A stretch of 17,177 nt of DNA, from NCBI GenBank assembly GCA_044868295.1, contig JBIOWF010000294.1, forward strand, positions 1 to 17,177, given 5' to 3'. This stretch comes from JBIOWF01 sp044868295. GTDB taxonomy: Bacteria; Actinomycetota; Actinomycetes; Streptosporangiales; Streptosporangiaceae. How positions within the stretch are numbered: the first letter of the stretch is position 1; every line of letters begins with the position of its first letter. Of this stretch, positions 7,430 through 12,898 are shown piece after piece. The notes below the pieces were generated by a model that did no database searches, was not told the DNA's origin, and was given only the letters and a program-made list of their open reading frames with translations. The position numbers and the translations under genes were made by a program.

Positions 7430-7566
7430 GGACGCGTCCTTTTCCGAGGATCATTAGGCGGTTTCGAACGCGCGGCACAGGAGCCTCCCGCCGCAAAGGC
7501 GCGGTGCGGGGGCGAACGTCAGAAAAGACGCCTGGTCACGCGCCCTGAATCAATAACGGGGCACGG
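7430..7566 (-). promoter_or_regulatory. Structured mRNA leader between leader peptide and sirA
   Basis: 137 nt without a long ORF. In transcript sense several pairings can form. GGCGCG after the leader stop can pair with a downstream CGCGCC. Inside that, GGCGTC and GACGTT flank TTTTCT. Nearer the gene, GCGGC pairs with GCCGC around GGGAGGCTCC. The CCGC just before that GCGGC offers a competing partner (CCGC-GCCTTT-GCGG). Competing helices behind a short leader ORF suggest attenuation coupled to leader translation, but no classic U-tract terminator is seen. The mechanism is inference. Confidence 0.4.
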
Positions 7567-7650
7567 TCAGCGGGCGTCGCTACAGATGGCACTGCGGACA
7601 CGCAGGAAGTCGACGTGACGTCGCACGACGAGCAGTGGGTCCGCTGGCAT
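7567..7650 (-). CDS. 27-aa leader peptide upstream of sulfite reductase
   Basis: A 27-residue ORF of the actinobacterial putative leader-peptide type, recognised by the core RRHVDFLRVRSAIC. Such peptides occur upstream of sulfur-assimilation operons in Streptomyces and relatives. The peptide has one cysteine, near the end (AICSDAR), and an RR pair in the middle. It starts with ATG at 7650, seven bases after the TATCGT -10 box, so translation is probably leaderless. No Shine-Dalgarno sequence is present. It ends 137 nt before the sirA start. It most likely senses sulfur or cysteine supply through ribosome behaviour rather than acting as a protein. The family match is from memory of the motif, not a search. 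Confidence 0.82.
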   Translation of the reverse strand: MPADPLLVVRRHVDFLRVRSAICSDAR

Positions 7651-7657
7651 GTCCAAA

Positions 7658-7686
7658 ACGATACCTTGGAGCCCCCGGATGTCCAA
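7658..7686 (-). promoter_or_regulatory. Sigma70-type promoter of the sulfur operon
   Basis: On the minus strand TTGGAC (7686-7681) and TATCGT (7663-7658) are separated by exactly 17 bases. The -10 ends seven bases before the ATG at 7650, placing the transcription start at or next to that codon. This is the best promoter match in the window. Confidence 0.75.
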
Positions 7687-7688
7687 GG
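7664..7688. promoter_or_regulatory. Perfect inverted repeat over the sulfur promoter, candidate operator
   Basis: CCTTGGA (7664-7670) and TCCAAGG (7682-7688) are perfect reverse complements separated by 11 bases. The right arm includes the -35 hexamer and the left arm abuts the -10, so a dimeric protein bound here would block RNA polymerase. The regulator is unknown. Confidence 0.55.
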
Positions 7689-7690
7689 TC

Positions 7691-7717
7691 GGGTCCACCA
7701 TATGGACTGTGGAACCC
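7691..7717. promoter_or_regulatory. Second inverted repeat upstream of the -35, candidate regulator site
   Basis: GTCCA (7693-7697) and TGGAC (7703-7707) flank CCATA, and a CCATATGG palindrome sits at 7698-7705. A wider imperfect pair, GGGTCCAC (7691-7698) and GTGGAACCC (7709-7717), encloses them. It lies just upstream of the -35, where an activator or a second repressor dimer could bind. A 10-bp palindrome ACGTGCACGT follows at 7730-7739. Confidence 0.4.
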
Positions 7718-7768
7718 GTCACTCACGCAACGTGCACGTAACCCGATGAACTGAGCCGGCCGGCCAAA

Positions 7769-7846
7769 CCGAGCAGGTCTTGTAACGGCCGCGCGATCTC
7801 CGGCGGGACCGCGCGGCCTTGCCAGTCAAGCCGAGCAGGTCTTGTA
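7769..7846. repeat. Direct repeat pair flanking an 8-bp inverted repeat
   Basis: CCGAGCAGGTCTTGTA occurs identically at 7769-7784 and 7831-7846, with a period of 62 bp. Between them GGCCGCGC (7787-7794) pairs perfectly with GCGCGGCC (7811-7818), which could be a terminator or a structural element. No gene is seen here. Origin unknown. Confidence 0.7.
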
Positions 7847-7860
7847 CGGCCCCGCAACCT

Positions 7861-7959
7861 CCCGCAGGAATGTACGGCGGCCGTTGAGCCCCCGCCAGGA
7901 CTGTGCGACGGCCGTTGCGCCCCGCCCGACCCCCCGCCAGGACTGTGCGACGGCCGTTG
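7861..7959. repeat. 27-bp direct repeat, two perfect copies and one decayed copy
   Basis: A 27-bp unit, beginning CCCGCCAGGACTGTGCGACG, is identical at 7891-7917 and 7933-7959 (period 42). A degenerate copy lies at 7861-7886. All end in GGCCGTTG. The unit is too variable in spacing for CRISPR. It adds to the repeat-rich character of the gap between the sulfur promoter and the Cys-rich gene. Confidence 0.7.
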
Positions 7960-7981
7960 AGTGCCTGTCGCACCGCGCCAC

Positions 7982-8113
7982 TCATCCCTGGCGGATCCAG
8001 TTCTCGGGCGGCTCGGCCTCGTCCTCGACCGTGGATCCCTGATGCTGGCATTCGCACCAGGACCCGCCGCGGCACTCCTCGTGCCTGCGATCCTTACACG
8101 CTTCGCAGATCAT
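7982..8113 (-). CDS. 43-aa cysteine-rich small protein
   Basis: A 43-residue ORF. Its N-terminal half, MICEACKDRRHEECRGGSWC, is followed by ECQH. This gives C3-C6, C14, C20 and C22, plus H11 and H24, a likely metal-binding knuckle. The second half is acidic (STVEDEAEPPENW). Small proteins with CxxCK..RHE.CRGG.WC.CQH recur in actinobacterial genomes as far as I recall, without a known role. The ATG at 8113 is preceded only by weak AGG elements (TAGGCATAGGTGC). It reads toward the sulfur operon from about 330 bp upstream of the leader peptide, with the repeat region between. The patterned cysteines and acidic tail argue that it is a real gene, not chance. Confidence 0.65.
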   Translation of the reverse strand: MICEACKDRRHEECRGGSWCECQHQGSTVEDEAEPPENWIRQG

Positions 8114-8166
8114 GCACCTATGCCTACCCCCAGAGTCGCGTTGTCCCAGGGCTACGGGGAGACCCC

Positions 8167-8412
8167 ATGGCTCATGTCCCGGCTGATCGCCGGCCCGCTA
8201 GTCGGCACGGCCGAGCTTCAGGACCGGCTCTCGCCCTCGACACCACCGATCCGGAGCCGCTGACTGCCCCCGAAGGATGGTCGATGCGGGACCGGATCGG
8301 CCACCTCGCCTGGTCCTACGGCCCCGCCGCACTCGGTCGTGCGGCCCGGCGCCCATATTGTTCCCGTATTGTTGGTTCAACAGCCCGTGCTATCTGCCGC
8401 GATAACGGATAG
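8167..8412 (+). pseudogene. Fragment resembling the N-terminus of a TIGR03084/DinB-like metal-binding protein
   Basis: From the ATG at 8167 (GGAG six bases upstream) the frame encodes 81 residues. The middle part, about 8236-8330, reads PLTAPEGWSMRDRIGHLAW. This looks like the conserved P-x-GW-x-x-RD-x-x-x-HLAW element of the maleylpyruvate-isomerase/TIGR03084 metal-binding family, usually near 260 residues. The first 20 residues and the last 25 (after ALGRAARRP) do not look like the family. The ORF stops early. I read it as a decayed remnant; it could be chance similarity. It lies in the gap between the Cys-rich gene and the BrkB gene. Confidence 0.35.
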
Positions 8413-8485
8413 TCCTTGGGCTTGCACACCGATGTTTCTGCTCATTCTCCCGCTCGACTTGCTCCGGCCACCCGGACTCGGCGAA

Positions 8486-8491
8486 TACGGT
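8486..8491 (+). promoter_or_regulatory. Candidate -10 box of the BrkB gene
   Basis: TACGGT ends eight bases before the ATG at 8500, close to leaderless geometry. TTAGGTGCC between them gives only a short-spaced AGG. The -35 is unclear. The rest of the 8413-8485 stretch shows nothing else. Confidence 0.35.
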
Positions 8492-8499
8492 TAGGTGCC

Positions 8500-9444
8500 A
8501 TGACGTCCACGGACGCGCCCACGCGCAGGCCGAGGCATGAGTCGCGCCGGGGCATGGCCCTGGCGCGGGAACGCATGGACCGGCTCCGTGGTTCGAGCGG
8601 CTGGGCGCTGGTCAAGGCCACGACCATGGCCGGGGTCAACTACCGCGTCACCGGCCTGGCCGGCGAGGCGGCCTTCTTCGCGCTCCTGTCCCTGCCGCCG
8701 TTCGTGCTCGGGCTGCTCGGTGTCATGGGACACCTGAGCGGGCTGCTGGGCGAGGACACCGTCGTCGAAATCAGACAGTGGGTCGTGGACCAGGCGGAGC
8801 TGCTGTTCACCGGGAACACCGTGGACCGGGTCGTCAAGCCGTTGCTCAACGACGTGCTCACCGGCGGCCAGGCCTCGTTGATCTCGGTGGGTTTCCTGCT
8901 GTCGCTGTGGTCCGGATCCAGGGCGTTGTTCGTCTACGTCGACCTGATCTCCATCGCGTACGGGCTGGGGGAGACCCGGGGGGTCATCCGCACCCGGGTC
9001 ATGTCGTTCGGGCTCTACCTCGCCGCGCTGCTGATCGGCCTCGTCGTCATGCCGATCCTCGTCGTCGGGCCCACCCTGCTCTCGAACGCGCTGTCCGAGT
9101 ACGCGGTGCTGGTGAGCATCGTCTACTGGCCCGTCGTCATCATCGGATCCGTGTTCATGCTCACGCTGCTCTACCACGTCAGCGTGCCCAGACGCACCCG
9201 CTGGTGGCGCGAGGTGCCAGGGGCCGTCCTGGCGCTGATCATCTGGATCCTCTGCGCCGCCGTGCTCCGCGAGGTCCTCGCGGCCTGGTTCACCCCGTTG
9301 TCCATCTACGGCTCGCTCGCCGCTCCCATCGCGGTCCTGCTCTGGCTCTACATCACCGCTCTGGCGGTGCTCATCGGCGCCACCCTGAACGCCGAGGTGG
9401 ACCGTCTCTGGCCGCTCAATGGCACAGCCCGCGCGCTCCGCTAA
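8500..9444 (+). CDS. YihY/BrkB-family inner-membrane protein
   Basis: 314-residue integral membrane protein of the YihY/virulence-factor BrkB family, whose cellular role is not settled. A basic cytoplasmic N-terminus (about 1-40) is followed by NYRVTGLAGEAAFFALLSLPPFVLGLLG, the family signature near the first membrane segment. Further membrane segments are at about ASLISVGFLLSLWSGSRALF, VMSFGLYLAALLIGLVVMPI, VYWPVVIIGSVFMLTLLYHV, PGAVLALIIWILCAAVL and YGSLAAPIAVLLWLYITALAVLIGA. The GSRALF and YGSLAAPIAVLLWLY motifs are typical. The upstream frame is open to 8416, but ATG 8500 fits the -10 box and the family start. Its stop codon lies inside a TAAAGT element that may serve the following riboswitch. 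Confidence 0.9.
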   Translation: MTSTDAPTRRPRHESRRGMALARERMDRLRGSSGWALVKATTMAGVNYRVTGLAGEAAFFALLSLPPFVLGLLGVMGHLSGLLGEDTVVEIRQWVVDQAELLFTGNTVDRVVKPLLNDVLTGGQASLISVGFLLSLWSGSRALFVYVDLISIAYGLGETRGVIRTRVMSFGLYLAALLIGLVVMPILVVGPTLLSNALSEYAVLVSIVYWPVVIIGSVFMLTLLYHVSVPRRTRWWREVPGAVLALIIWILCAAVLREVLAAWFTPLSIYGSLAAPIAVLLWLYITALAVLIGATLNAEVDRLWPLNGTARALR

Positions 9445-9447
9445 AGT
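9442..9447 (+). promoter_or_regulatory. Possible -10 element for the riboswitch/glyA transcript
   Basis: TAAAGT overlaps the BrkB stop codon (TAA 9442-9444) and would start a transcript at about 9453, right at the riboswitch. The -35 region is weak, so read-through from the BrkB gene is an alternative. Confidence 0.3.
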
Positions 9448-9546
9448 GGGGGCGTCGCGACTGGCGCTGACGTGCCTTCGGGCGCGTCGCTAGGTGGTGC
9501 ACCACCGGGGAGCGAACGTGCGGAGGCCGTGCGCCTGGGTCACCGC
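9448..9546 (+). promoter_or_regulatory. ZTP (pfl) riboswitch upstream of glyA
   Basis: The leader carries the hallmark blocks of the ZTP/pfl aptamer. These are CGCGACTGGCG (9456-9466), a short hairpin GGTGG-TGCA-CCACC (9493-9506) leading into CCGGGGAGCG (9505-9514), and the 3' block GCGCCTGGGT (9531-9540). The family binds ZMP/ZTP, which build up when 10-formyl-THF is short, and commonly controls glyA and folate or purine genes. The aptamer ends about 30 nt before the glyA ATG. No U-tract terminator is evident, so control may be at translation initiation through the AAGGA site; this part is inference. Confidence 0.85.
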
Positions 9547-9574
9547 GGCTGTCGATGTGGACAAGGAAGGCGCC

Positions 9575-10834
9575 ATGGCTGAGAACTCGCTGAACGTTGT
9601 CGATCCCGAGATCGCCGAGCTCATCAGGGCGGAGGAGCGGCGGCAAGCCGACACCGTCAAGCTGATCGCATCGGAGAACTACGTCTCAAAGGCAGTGCTG
9701 GAGGCGACCGGGACCGTTCTCACCAACAAGTACTCCGAAGGCTATTCCGGCAAGCGGTACTACGAGGGCCAGCAGGTCATCGACCAGATCGAGACCCTCG
9801 CGGTCGAGCGGGCCAAGTCGGTGTTCGGCGTGAACCACGCCAACGTCCAGCCCTACTCGGGCTCGCCCGCCAACCTCGCGATCTACATGGCGTTCCTGAA
9901 CCCCGGTGACACCGTGCTGGGCATGGGCCTGCCGTTCGGCGGCCACCTGACCCACGGCTGGTCCGTGTCCGCGACCGGCAAGTGGTTCAACCCGGTCCGC
10001 TACGGCGTGCGCAAGGACACCGGCAGGGTCGACATGGACGAGGTCCGCGAGATCGCGCTGCGGGAGCGGCCGAAGCTGATCTTCTGTGGCGGCACGGCGA
10101 TCCCGCGCACGATCGACTTCCCGGCGTTCGCCGAGATCGCCCGTGAGGTCGGCGCGGTGCTGGCCGCCGACATCGCGCACATCGCCGGCCTCGTCGCCGG
10201 TGGCGCGCACCCGTCGCCCGTCGGCCACGCGGACGTGATCTCCACGACCACGCACAAGACGCTGCGCGGCCCGCGCGGCGCCATGCTGATGGCCACCTCC
10301 GACGAGCACGCGGCGGCGCTCAACAAGGCCGTGTTCCCCGGTCTTCAGGGCGGCCCGCACAACCACACCACCGCCGCCATCGCGGTCGCGCTGCACGAGG
10401 CCGCCCAGCCTGACTTCAAGGCGTACGCGGCGCAGATCGTGAAGAACGCCAAGGCGCTGGCCGAGGAGCTGTCCAGCCGCGGCTTCGACCTCGTGTCCGG
10501 CGGCACCGACAACCACCTCATCCTGATGGACCTGACCCCCAAGGGCGTCGCCGGCAAGCCCGCCGCGCAGGCCCTCGACCGGGCGGGCCTGGAGACGAAC
10601 TACAACACCGTCCCGTTCGATCCGCGCAAGCCGTTCGACCCGTCGGGCATCCGGCTCGGCACGCCGTCGGTCACCTCGCGGGGCATGGGCGAGGGCGAGA
10701 TGCGCCAGATCGGCGCCTGGATCGACGACGTGGTCACGGCGCTCGCCAAGGGCGACGCCGAGGACGTCATCGCCCGGGTCCACGGCGAGGTCAGCGAGCT
10801 GACCGCCAAGTTCCCCGCCCCCGGCCTCTCCTAG
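9575..10834 (+). CDS. glyA: Serine hydroxymethyltransferase
   Basis: 419-residue cytoplasmic PLP enzyme interconverting serine and glycine with transfer of a one-carbon unit to tetrahydrofolate. The PLP lysine is K228 in STTTHKTLRGPRG. Other conserved blocks are ASENYVS, YSEGYSGKRYYEG, VQPYSGSPAN, ADIAHIAGLVAGG (D199, H202) and the C-terminal RLGTPSVTSRGMGE. Length is standard. The ATG at 9575 follows AAGGA with seven bases spacing; the upstream open frame to 9494 is riboswitch sequence. Regulation is probably through the ZTP riboswitch just upstream. Two hairpins follow the stop. The gene appears intact and typical. Confidence 0.97.
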   Translation: MAENSLNVVDPEIAELIRAEERRQADTVKLIASENYVSKAVLEATGTVLTNKYSEGYSGKRYYEGQQVIDQIETLAVERAKSVFGVNHANVQPYSGSPANLAIYMAFLNPGDTVLGMGLPFGGHLTHGWSVSATGKWFNPVRYGVRKDTGRVDMDEVREIALRERPKLIFCGGTAIPRTIDFPAFAEIAREVGAVLAADIAHIAGLVAGGAHPSPVGHADVISTTTHKTLRGPRGAMLMATSDEHAAALNKAVFPGLQGGPHNHTTAAIAVALHEAAQPDFKAYAAQIVKNAKALAEELSSRGFDLVSGGTDNHLILMDLTPKGVAGKPAAQALDRAGLETNYNTVPFDPRKPFDPSGIRLGTPSVTSRGMGEGEMRQIGAWIDDVVTALAKGDAEDVIARVHGEVSELTAKFPAPGLS

Positions 10835-10836
10835 GT

Positions 10837-10864
10837 CCCGTAGGGCTTCTGGAACCGCTACGGG
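10837..10864 (+). terminator. Hairpin directly after glyA
   Basis: CCCGTAG (10837-10843) and CTACGGG (10858-10864) are perfect complements with a 14-nt loop, starting two bases after the glyA stop. There is no U-tract. Confidence 0.6.
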
Positions 10865-10894
10865 CTCATAGATCCCGTACGGCGAAGCCGCCCG

Positions 10895-10933
10895 GCGCCT
10901 CCCGCCCCCGAGGGCAACCTCCGCGGGAGGCGC
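10895..10933. terminator. Strong 11-bp hairpin downstream of glyA
   Basis: GCGCCTCCCGC (10895-10905) and GCGGGAGGCGC (10923-10933) pair perfectly around a 17-nt loop that itself contains CCCGAGGG. A G-T wobble extends the stem by one. It is likely a second terminator for glyA. Confidence 0.6.
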
Positions 10934-11095
10934 TCCCCGGCCCCGCCCACCCCCCGCCGCAACGCTCCCCGGCGCTGAACAGGGTGGGCCGTTGAACGCG
11001 GGGGTTACTGATGCGGGTGGCTGCTGAACACAGGTTTGCAGAACACGGTGGGCTACGGGTGCCTAATTGGCTTGCGGGGTCGAAGGGGGAATGCG
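10934..11095. other. Gene-free stretch with short degenerate repeats
   Basis: No coding signal is seen on either strand. Segments such as GCTGAACAGGGTGGG, GTTGAACGCGGG and GCTGAACACAGG, each followed by a GGTGG, recur at about 30-bp spacing between 10970 and 11053. They look like a decayed tandem array. The last 40 bases (reading VPNWLAG in one frame) may be frameshifted remains of the rsgA G1 region. Confidence 0.4.
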
Positions 11096-11098
11096 TAG

Positions 11099-11500
11099 AT
11101 TCATCGGGACGCCGCGGACGGGCGTGGCCGGCACACCACGGTCCACCGCGAGCTCATCCCGCTTGCGGGCGGCGGGCTGATCATCGACACTCCCGGCATC
11201 CGCCGGGTCGGCCTGTACGACATGAGCGACGGCGTCGACCTGGTGTTCTCGGACATCAAGGAACTCGCGGACCAGTGCCGGTTCTCGGACTGCGCCCACC
11301 AGCACGAGCCCGGCTGCGCCGTACAGGCGGCGGTCGAGTCGGGTGAGCTGCCGGAGCGGAGGCTGGAGAGCTGGCACAAGCTCCAGCGCGAGGCCGCCTG
11401 GATGGCGCGCCGTACGGACGCGCGCCTGCGGAGCGAGGAAGTGCGGAAGTGGAAGATCATCCATAGGGAGATGCGCAAGTCCGGCAGGCCTCGTTCCTGA
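11099..11500 (+). pseudogene. rsgA: 5'-truncated rsgA (ribosome small-subunit GTPase A) remnant
   Basis: The frame after a TAG at 11096 encodes only the C-terminal part of RsgA. DGRGRHTTVHREL is followed by LAGGGLIIDTPGIRRVGLYD with the G3 motif DTPG, then the zinc-knuckle region CRFSDCAHQHEPGCAV and the family's basic helical tail (RKWKIIHREMRKSG). The OB-fold domain, the remaining G motifs and the G1 P-loop needed for GTPase activity are missing. About 134 of roughly 330-360 residues remain. No start codon is available before ATG 11222, which lies after DTPG. A different frame just upstream reads VPNWLAG, possibly a frameshifted echo of the VNxLAG segment that normally follows the P-loop. 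RsgA matures the 30S subunit, so an intact copy probably exists elsewhere. A very strong terminator follows, suggesting the fragment kept its original 3' end. Confidence 0.75.
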
Positions 11501-11514
11501 GCTCGTGACCCGTA

Positions 11515-11547
11515 AGGGAACCGGGGCGCTCGAACCCCCGGTTCCCT
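11515..11547 (+). terminator. 12-bp perfect hairpin after the rsgA remnant
   Basis: AGGGAACCGGGG (11515-11526) pairs perfectly with CCCCGGTTCCCT (11536-11547) around a nine-base loop. CCCG / CGGG extends the stem outward past a small bulge. It begins 15 bp after the rsgA stop. It is also the first unit of the 34-bp array described separately. Confidence 0.75.
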
Positions 11548-11690
11548 GCGGGTGAGCCGGAGCGTTCGGAAGCTCATTCCTGCTGCTGGGCCGGGGTGTT
11601 CGCAAGCCCCACCCCTGCGGTGAGCCGGAGCGCTCGCATGCCCCATTCCTGTACTGGGCCGGGGCGCTTAGAGTCCCACGGTTTGCCGCC
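11519..11690. repeat. 34-bp degenerate tandem repeat, about five units
   Basis: Units begin at 11519 (36 bp), 11555, 11589, 11623 and 11657; the middle three are exactly 34 bp each. Each opens with (A/G)GCCGG(A/G)G(C/T)G(C/T)T and continues to a CC-rich middle and CTG or GTG end. Alternate units resemble each other most (11555 with 11623; 11589 with 11657), hinting at a 68-bp higher-order unit. There is no coding signal. The rest of the gap (11691-11774) holds no clear site apart from TTGACC at about 11724. Confidence 0.75.
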
Positions 11691-11774
11691 GGGTTTCCCA
11701 CCTCACATCGGCGATCTCGGAAGTTGACCTGAGATTGTGCGAAATGGATGGGAAAAGGCGGGTATGACCTGGTT

Positions 11775-12491
11775 ATGGACACCAGGCGGGTGCGCCTGCC
11801 GTTCGTGGATCGGGCGGAGGCGGGGGAGCTGCTCGCCGAGGTCCTGCACGGGCTGCGCCTGCGGGACCCGCTGGTGCTCGCGCTGCCGCGTGGCGGGGTG
11901 GCCGTGGCCGTGCCCGTCGCGGAACGGCTGGACGCGCCGCTCGACGTGCTGGTCACGCGGAAGATCGGTTACCCGCCCCAGCCCGAGCTCGGTGTGGGGG
12001 CGATCGCGGAGGGCGGCGAGCCGGTGTTCGACGACGACCTGCTGGACAAGCTCGGGCTCGATCCGGAGGACGTCGCCGGCGTGGTGGACCGGGAGGAACG
12101 CGAGCTGGTCAGGAGGGTGGCCGTCTACCGTGGGGACCGGCCGTTGCCCGACCTGCGGGACCGCGACGTGATCGTCGTGGACGACGGCCTCGCGACCGGC
12201 GGCACGGCACGGGCGGCGCTACGCGCGGTCCGCGCCCGCCAGAGCGCCGATGACGACCAGAAAGGCACCGGTACGGTCATTCTGGCGGTGCCGGTGGCGG
12301 CGGCGGATACCGTCGAGGCCATGCGCGGCGAGGCCGACGTTCTGGTCGTTCTGGCGACGCCGGGGGGCTTCCGCGCGGTCGGGCAGTGGTACCAGTGGTT
12401 CGATCAGCTCACCGACGACGACGTGCTCGACCTGCTCAGTGGGAAAGCAGGACCAGAGCAAGGCCGATCGCCGCGGGAACCGTCTGGATGA
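11775..12491 (+). CDS. Phosphoribosyltransferase-domain protein
   Basis: 238 residues from ATG 11775. The PRPP-binding loop is clear at 132-145 (VIVVDDGLATGGTA). The N-terminal part, LALPRGGVAVAVPVAERL followed by LDVLVTRKIGYPPQPELGVGAIAEGG, is typical of the stand-alone phosphoribosyltransferase family often found in actinobacteria next to stress or dienelactone-hydrolase genes; its substrate is not known. The start is uncertain: ATG 11748 is in frame. ATG 11775 is preferred because TATGAC ends six bases before it, as in leaderless genes, and neither has a good ribosome site. The last 18 codons overlap the 3' end of the convergent DUF1304 gene by 56 bp. The tail (GKAGPEQGRSPREPSG) is low complexity, so the overlap may come from loss of an earlier stop. 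Confidence 0.87.
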   Translation: MDTRRVRLPFVDRAEAGELLAEVLHGLRLRDPLVLALPRGGVAVAVPVAERLDAPLDVLVTRKIGYPPQPELGVGAIAEGGEPVFDDDLLDKLGLDPEDVAGVVDREERELVRRVAVYRGDRPLPDLRDRDVIVVDDGLATGGTARAALRAVRARQSADDDQKGTGTVILAVPVAAADTVEAMRGEADVLVVLATPGGFRAVGQWYQWFDQLTDDDVLDLLSGKAGPEQGRSPREPSG

Positions 12492-12789
12492 ACAGGATGC
12501 GCCGGATGGCGGTGGCCGCGCCGTACAGGCCGGCGATCATCACGCAGGCGAGGAAGAAGATCAGGACCGAGGGGTCCCGGGCGATCAGCCCCCAGATGAG
12601 ACCGGCGGCGAGGAAGCCGTTGTAGAGGCCCTGGTTCCCGGCCAGGACCTTGGACTGCTCGGCGGACTCCGGGGTGTTGCCGAACGCCTTGAGCCCGCGC
12701 GGGCTGGTCCAGAGGAACATTTCAAGCACCATGATGTACAGGTGCAGTAGGGCGATCAGTGCGACCACGGCGTACGCGAGGGATTTCAT
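12436..12789 (-). CDS. DUF1304 family small membrane protein
   Basis: 117 residues with four predicted membrane segments: about 3-27 (LAYAVVALIALLHLYIMVLEM), 55-70 (YNGFLAAGLIWGLIA), 74-92 (SVLIFFLACVMIAGLYGAA) and 99-115 (ILFIQTVPAAIGLALVL). The HLYIMVLEMFLW and GNQGLYNGFLAAGL motifs are those of DUF1304, an uncharacterised inner-membrane family. The ATG at 12789 follows GGAG with seven bases spacing. It is convergent with, and overlaps, the phosphoribosyltransferase gene. Function unknown. Confidence 0.9.
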   Translation of the reverse strand: MKSLAYAVVALIALLHLYIMVLEMFLWTSPRGLKAFGNTPESAEQSKVLAGNQGLYNGFLAAGLIWGLIARDPSVLIFFLACVMIAGLYGAATAIRRILFIQTVPAAIGLALVLLSH

Positions 12790-12848
12790 TCACAGTCTCC
12801 GATGATGACCGCGCCTTCGTGACGCACGAGCGAGCCCACTTGCGGCGA

Positions 12849-12875
12849 TCAGGCGAGGCGCTGAATGTCGCCTGA
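12849..12875. promoter_or_regulatory. 8-bp inverted repeat in a divergent gap
   Basis: TCAGGCGA (12849-12856) and TCGCCTGA (12868-12875) are perfect complements around 11 bases, 60 bp upstream of the DUF1304 start and just before the 49-aa ORF. It could be an operator or a hairpin; no regulator is indicated. Confidence 0.35.
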
Positions 12876-12898
12876 CGGCGATTTCCGGCGGTCACCGC

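Noticed and set aside
5777..7618. 613-codon plus-strand open frame antisense to sirA
   Set aside because: Shadow of the sulfite reductase gene; composition is Asp/Val/Leu/Arg noise with no family pattern.
7769..7959. Possible CRISPR array
   Set aside because: Two different repeat families, irregular spacing, decayed copies and no unique spacers or cas genes.
7719..8075. Minus-strand frame with recurring NGRRTVLAG
   Set aside because: The repetition comes from the 27-bp DNA repeat; the frame overlaps the better supported Cys-rich ORF in another phase.
11063..11956. Minus-strand 297-codon frame over the rsgA remnant and the 34-bp array
   Set aside because: Crosses a strong hairpin and tandem repeats, has no family motif, and the plus strand carries recognisable RsgA residues.
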